Positions 6,404 to 10,171 of a DNA stretch of 10,171 nt are shown piece by piece; the first letter of the stretch is position 1, and every line of letters begins with the position of its first letter. The DNA comes from JAVBOF01 sp031550915 (GTDB taxonomy: Bacteria > Bacillota > Clostridia > Christensenellales > MGBC116941). The stretch is taken from contig JAVBOF010000171.1 in the NCBI GenBank assembly GCA_031550915.1, forward strand, positions 1 to 10,171. Reading direction: 5' to 3'. The position numbers and the translations under genes are program-made. The notes beneath the pieces were generated by a model. It had not been told where the DNA came from. It searched no databases and worked only from the letters and a program-made list of their open reading frames with translations.

Positions 6404-7084
6404 CTACAACTGCTTTCGCAGCTCATCCATATTTTGAATGAGTATGCCGCCATAAGACGTACTAAGGGCTTTCCTGTTTTTGAGATCGGTAAGCGCTTTT
6501 GTGACCGTTACCCTCGTGGTGCGCGACATTCTCGCAAGGTCTTCCTGGGAAATATCCAAAAGGACTTCCGCCTCGTCCGGGTTGCGCATCCATTTTTGCT
6601 CGGCAAGCATATACAGCGCCCATTCTATCCGGCGGTTTGCGCGGAACATGAAAGAATATAGCTGTGTCATTAAGCCGCTAAGGATATTCAAAGCCTCATA
6701 TGTCAGTTCGTTTGCCATATCTAAATCGGTCCGCATATAATTGAAGATTTCTTCCTTGCTGACGGGAATGATCGAGGAGTCCTCGACGGTGATGAAAGAA
6801 GCCCGCGAAGGCGATTTATCTAGAAGCGGAAGCAAGCCTACAACATTGCCGTCTCCGTTGACGTCGATAAGCCCCTGAGACCCGTTTTCAAAATTGAAGG
6901 TATATTCAACAAGACCGTTAACTATATAGAACAGATTATTAGGCGTTTCGCCCTGTTCAATCAGCGTAGTTTTCTTTGGGAAAAATTTTGCAGGCTTACT
7001 TAAAAAAACCTTTTTCCATAAGGCTAAAGATTCTTTTTTTCTGTTGCATCTAAAAATCGGGTATTGAGCGTCGAATGATTCCAT
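6404..7084 (-). CDS. Crp/Fnr-family transcriptional regulator
   Basis: This cytoplasmic DNA-binding protein has 226 residues, the normal length. Residues about 25-125 form the cyclic-nucleotide-type beta-roll effector domain (for example LIEQGETPNNLFYIVNGLVEY, 41-61), followed by the long dimer helix around 125-160. The winged helix-turn-helix is near 177-205 (ISQEDLARMSRTTRVTVTKAL). The only Cys is Cys13, so it is not an iron-sulfur FNR-type oxygen sensor. In the recognition helix the CRP pattern R-E-T-V-G-R is replaced by R191-V-T-V-T-K196; a Val in place of Glu also occurs in CprK-type regulators, which sense aromatic compounds, so an aromatic effector is possible. GAGGG lies 7 bases before the ATG. 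It is immediately upstream of the TRAP operon on the same strand with no clear terminator between, and probably controls it. Effector and target site are inferred. Confidence 0.93.
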   Translation of the reverse strand: MESFDAQYPIFRCNRKKESLALWKKVFLSKPAKFFPKKTTLIEQGETPNNLFYIVNGLVEYTFNFENGSQGLIDVNGDGNVVGLLPLLDKSPSRASFITVEDSSIIPVSKEEIFNYMRTDLDMANELTYEALNILSGLMTQLYSFMFRANRRIEWALYMLAEQKWMRNPDEAEVLLDISQEDLARMSRTTRVTVTKALTDLKNRKALSTSYGGILIQNMDELRKQL

Positions 7085-7140
7085 TTTATACCCTCAATCT
7101 AAAAAAATGTTATATTAATAATTTTCTTACATGTATATCA

Positions 7141-7169
7141 ATATTATCAGCTGACGCGATACTTGTCAA
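7141..7169 (-). promoter_or_regulatory. Sigma-70 type promoter of the Crp/Fnr gene
   Basis: On the minus strand TTGACA (7169-7164), an exact consensus -35, is followed after 17 bases by TAATAT (7146-7141) as -10. This predicts a transcript start near 7135 and a leader of about 50 bases before the ATG at 7084. An 8-base palindrome TACATGTA (7128-7135) sits at the expected start and could be a regulatory site. Confidence 0.75.
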
Positions 7170-7200
7170 TTTAAAGAGGTATTTTGCGAGAAAATAAAAC

Positions 7201-7233
7201 AAAAAACACCAAGGGATACTCAAGGTGTTTTTT
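7201..7233 (-). terminator. Terminator of the lipoprotein gene
   Basis: AAAAAACACC (7201-7210) pairs perfectly with GGTGTTTTTT (7224-7233) over 10 bp, with a 13-base loop. On the minus strand it follows the lipoprotein stop by about 75 bases and ends in a six-T run; it is symmetric and could also stop plus-strand transcription. It insulates the regulator promoter just beyond it. Confidence 0.8.
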
Positions 7234-7306
7234 GTCGTATATATTTGGTATATCAGTTTTTTATATAGATCCGCAACTTGCCGTTATATGCCCGGTTTAC
7301 AAGCCG

Positions 7307-8929
7307 TCAGGCCCCTTCGCCTTCATCATGCACAAATTGCACTATAGGGGCGCCATCCAAGGCGTTGATAAAAATTTTCTCCTCGTTGCCCAGAGATTCC
7401 TTTGGTACGGCTTTTGGATTCGTAGGATCATTGAAAGTGAAATAGCTCTGCGTAGTAAAAACCCATGCCGGCACGACGAGAGCTCGGTCGATATCATCCT
7501 TTGCGCCGATATACGTCATGCAAAGCTTTACATCTTTGATTTCAAACCGCAGTTTTTCTTTCCGGCTTTCAAAGCTGTTTCCATCCGTATCGTAATATGT
7601 ATTCATAAAATATAGTTGATCGACTGCGCGCTGCTTAATCTCCGAAAACGGCAATACCTTTGCGTTTTCGGCAAATGTTTCCACCTTGTTTGCCATGCCA
7701 TACCAGTTGAATTGCCTTATGCCGTTTGCGTCGATTATGATATTGCCCTGTTCCGGATAGAACGGCGGGTAGTACATGCCATCCTGCAATTTGTTTTTAG
7801 GAATAGACGTTCCGCCGTAGTTCACCGCATTGGGTATCCCTCCGCATTCACGGGTAAATTCGATGCTGCAGGCGTCGTTTTCCGGGACAGTTGGCTTATA
7901 CTCGCCATAATAAAGGGATTTGTTGAAGTCAGCCGGTTCGCTCAGCGCTTTTTCGCATTTGAAGATTTGAACGCCTTCGATTCCCATCTCCTCAAAGAGC
8001 GCGATGGCCTGTGCCTTTGCGGCATCCAGATCGAGCTTATTGGTTTTCATCCGCTCCTGCATTGCCGTAAAGAATTCCAATTGGGTTTTAATACGTTTGG
8101 CATCCTCCTCAGGATATGGATTTTTGACATCCTTATACTCGTTCATCCGCTGTTCGTCTTCTTTGAGCCATTTGAGCTGATCCACAACCATCGATTCGGA
8201 ATAGTATTCGCAATCGTTGTAATAGAAAGAGCTGGAAGATTTATTGGAATCCAACTTTGATGCATATATCGCGCCGGAATCGCTGCCGTCGGCGTTCTCT
8301 ACCCGCGCGTTAAAGAAGTTTTCCCCCGAATCTTTCATTGGCTTACCTGTTTCGTAATCGAACGAAAAGGTATATTTTGGTTCGATATATTCACGCTCGG
8401 CTTTTTCAGGGGCATTCTTATGCTTTTTTTCCACCTCTTTTATATAAGTCCTTATGGATTCGGGGTTTTCGCCGTCAGCCCCGTTCAAAACGTCGTTCAA
8501 ACTCTTTCTCAAGTGGATAAGCTCGCGTTCGAAATCCTCCTTTAACAGCGGGGGGTCCTTATAGAACTTTTTGCCCGCCGCAAACCGATTCACCAGCTTG
8601 TTAAGCCACTCCTGCGTCAAATCGAAGCGTTCCAGCTTGTCTATTCTGTAGGTTTCGTTTTCCGGCATCTGCACATCCGCGTCGGCTTCAACTATAAAAT
8701 ATTGGTTCTTCTCGATCCTTTCTTTCCAGTGTTCGATCGTTTTATATTTTGCCGGTTCAAAGGAGGAAACGGCGCCGTCGTCAGGCAGCTCGGTCGGTTT
8801 TGCGACGTACTCGCTAACCATGCTTTCGGCCTTGTTTACAACCGCCTCTTTTTCCGGCGTTGGCTTGCAACCGCCAAGGCAGGATACGGCAAATATACAA
8901 ATAACAAAAACTATCGATACTTTACGCAT
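7307..8929 (-). CDS. Secreted lipoprotein of unknown function, DUF6034-like
   Basis: The ATG at 8929 is preferred over an in-frame GTG at 8962 because it gives a compact lipoprotein signal: MRK, a hydrophobic stretch, and lipobox LGGC with Cys21. The mature protein then begins CKPTPEKEAVVNKAE. The total is 540 residues, acidic, without further membrane segments, so it should be anchored on the outer face of the cell membrane. The C-terminal half shows AKAQAIALFEEMGI at 304-317, LPFSEIKQRAVDQLYF at 426-441, a hydrophobic VVPAWVF at 485-491 and FINALDGAPI at 520-529. This layout recalls clostridial lipoproteins grouped as DUF6034, with pieces resembling PepSY/YcdB-like modules; I give this from memory and with moderate trust. 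No catalytic motif is recognisable. The ribosome binding site is weak (GGTG). It has its own terminator, and its relation to the neighbouring regulator is unclear. Confidence 0.8.
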   Translation of the reverse strand: MRKVSIVFVICIFAVSCLGGCKPTPEKEAVVNKAESMVSEYVAKPTELPDDGAVSSFEPAKYKTIEHWKERIEKNQYFIVEADADVQMPENETYRIDKLERFDLTQEWLNKLVNRFAAGKKFYKDPPLLKEDFERELIHLRKSLNDVLNGADGENPESIRTYIKEVEKKHKNAPEKAEREYIEPKYTFSFDYETGKPMKDSGENFFNARVENADGSDSGAIYASKLDSNKSSSSFYYNDCEYYSESMVVDQLKWLKEDEQRMNEYKDVKNPYPEEDAKRIKTQLEFFTAMQERMKTNKLDLDAAKAQAIALFEEMGIEGVQIFKCEKALSEPADFNKSLYYGEYKPTVPENDACSIEFTRECGGIPNAVNYGGTSIPKNKLQDGMYYPPFYPEQGNIIIDANGIRQFNWYGMANKVETFAENAKVLPFSEIKQRAVDQLYFMNTYYDTDGNSFESRKEKLRFEIKDVKLCMTYIGAKDDIDRALVVPAWVFTTQSYFTFNDPTNPKAVPKESLGNEEKIFINALDGAPIVQFVHDEGEGA

Positions 8930-9075
8930 TGTTTCACCATCCCCATTTATAATATTAATCACATTCTACGCCACACGATGTATGCAAGTATCCTCCAACA
9001 TGTAAAAATATGTGGCAAAATAGCGATGAGGAGAAGAAAAGCTGCCTTGTTGAATTATAATTTACTATTTTTATC

Positions 9076-9105
9076 TTGAAAAAATTATGCTAATATTTTT
9101 ATATA
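9076..9105 (+). promoter_or_regulatory. Candidate promoter of the Rid/molybdoenzyme operon
   Basis: TTGAAA (9076-9081) and TATATA (9100-9105) are separated by 18 bases, about 55 bases before the Rid start. The spacer contains TATGCTAA (9086-9093), the same octamer found in the palindrome upstream of dctP. A small hairpin AGCC-AAAA-GGCT follows at 9107-9118. Confidence 0.45.
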
Positions 9106-9159
9106 AAGCCAAAAGGCTATCTTACTCTACACATCAAAATAAAATTTGGAGGCATGATT

Positions 9160-9597
9160 ATGGAAATCAAAAAATTCCCGTGTTACATCAAAGGTGTTGA
9201 ACAAAAGTTCCCAAACGTAAGCCCCGGAACGCCGATCTACGCTAATTGCGCGGTAGTGGGCAACCTTATCTTCGTATCCGGCATGACGGCGCAATCCTTT
9301 GAAAACGGCGCATGCCTGACAAACACGGCGCAGGACCAAACCAGAGTATGCTATGACAAGCTGAAGCAGGTGCTGGAAGAAGCGGGATCAAGCCTTGATA
9401 ACCTCGTACGTACACTGATAATGTTTAAGGATATGAAGGATTATCCAATTGTTCGGGCGACCGAGCTGGAATACTTCAAAGAACACGCTCCAAGCCTTGT
9501 GGACTCACCGCCCGCAAGCACGGTGATTCAGGCAGCTGCGCTTGCCAGGCCGGAGTTTTTGGTAGAGATCGAAGCGATTGCTGTTGTGAATAATTAA
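9160..9597 (+). CDS. Rid family protein (YjgF/YER057c/UK114), Arg-less subgroup
   Basis: This is a small cytosolic protein of a trimer-forming fold whose RidA members hydrolyse reactive enamines and imines. The ATG at 9160 is preferred to that at 9154, because GGAGG (9148-9152) lies 7 bases before it and only 1 base before the other; the product has 145 residues. Family marks are NLIFVSGMTA at 35-44, the DNLVRTLIMFKDM region at 80-92 and LVEIEAIAVV at 134-143. The segment that normally carries the catalytic Arg (PARS or similar) reads SPPASTVIQAAAL at 116-128 without Arg. Members lacking it (the Rid4-7 type subgroups) are not expected to have the classic deaminase activity. It is 24 bases ahead of the molybdopterin enzyme gene and clearly in one operon with it, so a role in that enzyme's pathway or in ligand handling is plausible but unproven. 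Confidence 0.92.
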   Translation: MEIKKFPCYIKGVEQKFPNVSPGTPIYANCAVVGNLIFVSGMTAQSFENGACLTNTAQDQTRVCYDKLKQVLEEAGSSLDNLVRTLIMFKDMKDYPIVRATELEYFKEHAPSLVDSPPASTVIQAAALARPEFLVEIEAIAVVNN

Positions 9598-9621
9598 CAA
9601 ACCCAAAATACAGGAGGATCC

Positions 9622-10171
9622 ATGGCAAAGGAACAAGTCAAAACGGCCTGCAGGGCGTGCCACGGAGGATGCGGGGCGATAGTTACCGTAGAGGACGGCG
9701 TGGTTACAAAGATACTCGGCGACCCGGATTCGCCGTTGAGCCGCGGCCGTATGTGCCCGAAGGGGCTTGCGGGAATAGAGACGCTGTATCATCCGGAAAG
9801 GCTGAAATATCCGATGAAAAGGCTTGGTAAGCGCGGCGAAGGCAAATGGGGCCGCATAAGCTGGGAGGAAGCCTACGGAATAATCTGCGAAAACGTAAAT
9901 GATATCAAGGAGAAATATGGCATGGAAGGCCTTGCCGTTGCGCAGGGGACGGGCCGCCATCATTTTTACCATGTCATTAAGTTTGCCCATAGCATAGGCA
10001 CGCCAAACTGGATAGAGCCGGGCACTGCCCAGTGCTTCTTTCCGAGGATTGCGGCGAGCGAGCTTACGTTTGGCGCTTTGCCGGTAGTTGATTATTATGG
10101 CGATACCAATCCGGAATGCATTTTGGCTTGGGGCTCCAACCCTATGGTTACAGGTGCGGATGCCGAAGTGC
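9622..10171 (+). CDS. Molybdopterin oxidoreductase (DMSO reductase family), 5' part only
   Basis: The first 183 residues of a much larger Mo/W-bis-MGD enzyme are visible; the reading frame is open at the window edge. The N-terminus has no Tat signal, so the enzyme should be cytoplasmic. A [4Fe-4S] site is formed by Cys10, Cys13, Cys17 and Cys45 (CRACHGGC ... MCPKG), followed by the usual YHPERLKYPMKR and WGRISWEEA blocks. Cys138 in GTAQCFFPR lies where Cys-ligated members hold the metal, and ECILAWGSNP at 165-174 is the first cofactor-binding strand. The GTPNW segment at 126-130 before that Cys resembles acetylene hydratase and the gut catechol dehydroxylase type enzymes. Formate dehydrogenase or PadB-like aromatic acid oxidoreductases are alternatives. 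AGGAGG at 9612-9617 precedes the ATG by 4 bases. The reaction cannot be fixed without the rest of the gene; a reaction on a phenolic compound is inferred from the neighbourhood. Confidence 0.9.
   Translation, partial: MAKEQVKTACRACHGGCGAIVTVEDGVVTKILGDPDSPLSRGRMCPKGLAGIETLYHPERLKYPMKRLGKRGEGKWGRISWEEAYGIICENVNDIKEKYGMEGLAVAQGTGRHHFYHVIKFAHSIGTPNWIEPGTAQCFFPRIAASELTFGALPVVDYYGDTNPECILAWGSNPMVTGADAEV

Noticed and set aside
6408..6423. CTGC-GAAA-GCAG hairpin at the end of the regulator gene as a terminator
   Set aside because: It lies within the last codons and has no T-run after it, so it is unlikely to stop transcription.
7184..7615. A 143-codon plus-strand frame from the regulator promoter region into the lipoprotein gene
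   Set aside because: It reads through the 7201-7233 terminator and has no ribosome binding site or recognisable domain.
7616..8260. A 214-codon plus-strand frame
   Set aside because: It is the antisense of the lipoprotein gene, has no ribosome binding site, and its sequence is a Phe/Ile/His-rich pattern typical of reversed coding strands.
9505..9990. A 161-codon minus-strand frame across the Rid/molybdoenzyme junction
   Set aside because: It spans two clearly supported plus-strand genes with recognised motifs and their ribosome binding sites.

Overview
The window reads as chromosomal DNA from an anaerobic, Clostridia-like Bacillota. This rests on AGGAGG-type ribosome binding sites, a clostridial-style lipoprotein resembling the DUF6034 group, a TRAP transporter whose binding lipoprotein has a Pro/Ala/Ser/Glu linker, a Crp/Fnr regulator and a cytoplasmic molybdopterin oxidoreductase. 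The assignment is inferred and genus is not claimed. No rRNA, tRNA, CRISPR array, insertion sequence or phage gene was seen, and no stretch over 300 bases lacks a gene.

Layout. (1) At 1-1960 on the plus strand are a UbiA-family prenyltransferase (MenA-like; its N-terminus looks cut short by an in-frame TAG) and a long-chain polyprenyl diphosphate synthase. Together they supply and attach an isoprenoid tail, probably for a quinone. A hairpin with a T-run closes this unit. (2) At 2028-6201 on the minus strand is an operon read dctP-dctQ-dctM-decarboxylase: a complete TRAP transporter followed by a protein that carries the active-site residues of gamma-resorcylate (2,6-dihydroxybenzoate) decarboxylase in register. 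A strong stem-loop separates dctP from dctQ. (3) At 6404-7169 on the minus strand is a Crp/Fnr-type regulator with a textbook TTGACA-N17-TAATAT promoter, directly upstream of the TRAP operon. A perfect TTAGCA-N5-TGCTAA palindrome lies between the two. (4) At 7201-8929 on the minus strand is a large secreted lipoprotein of unknown role with its own terminator. (5) From 9076 to the right edge on the plus strand is an operon of a Rid-family protein and a molybdopterin oxidoreductase that continues outside the window.

Proposed biology (inference): the TRAP system imports an aromatic carboxylate such as 2,6-dihydroxybenzoate, the decarboxylase converts it to resorcinol plus CO2, and the Crp/Fnr protein controls the unit in response to a small ligand. 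The molybdopterin enzyme may act on the resulting phenol or on another aromatic compound, and the isoprenoid genes would serve a membrane electron carrier. The decarboxylase assignment is the firmest part; the link to the molybdopterin enzyme is only proximity.
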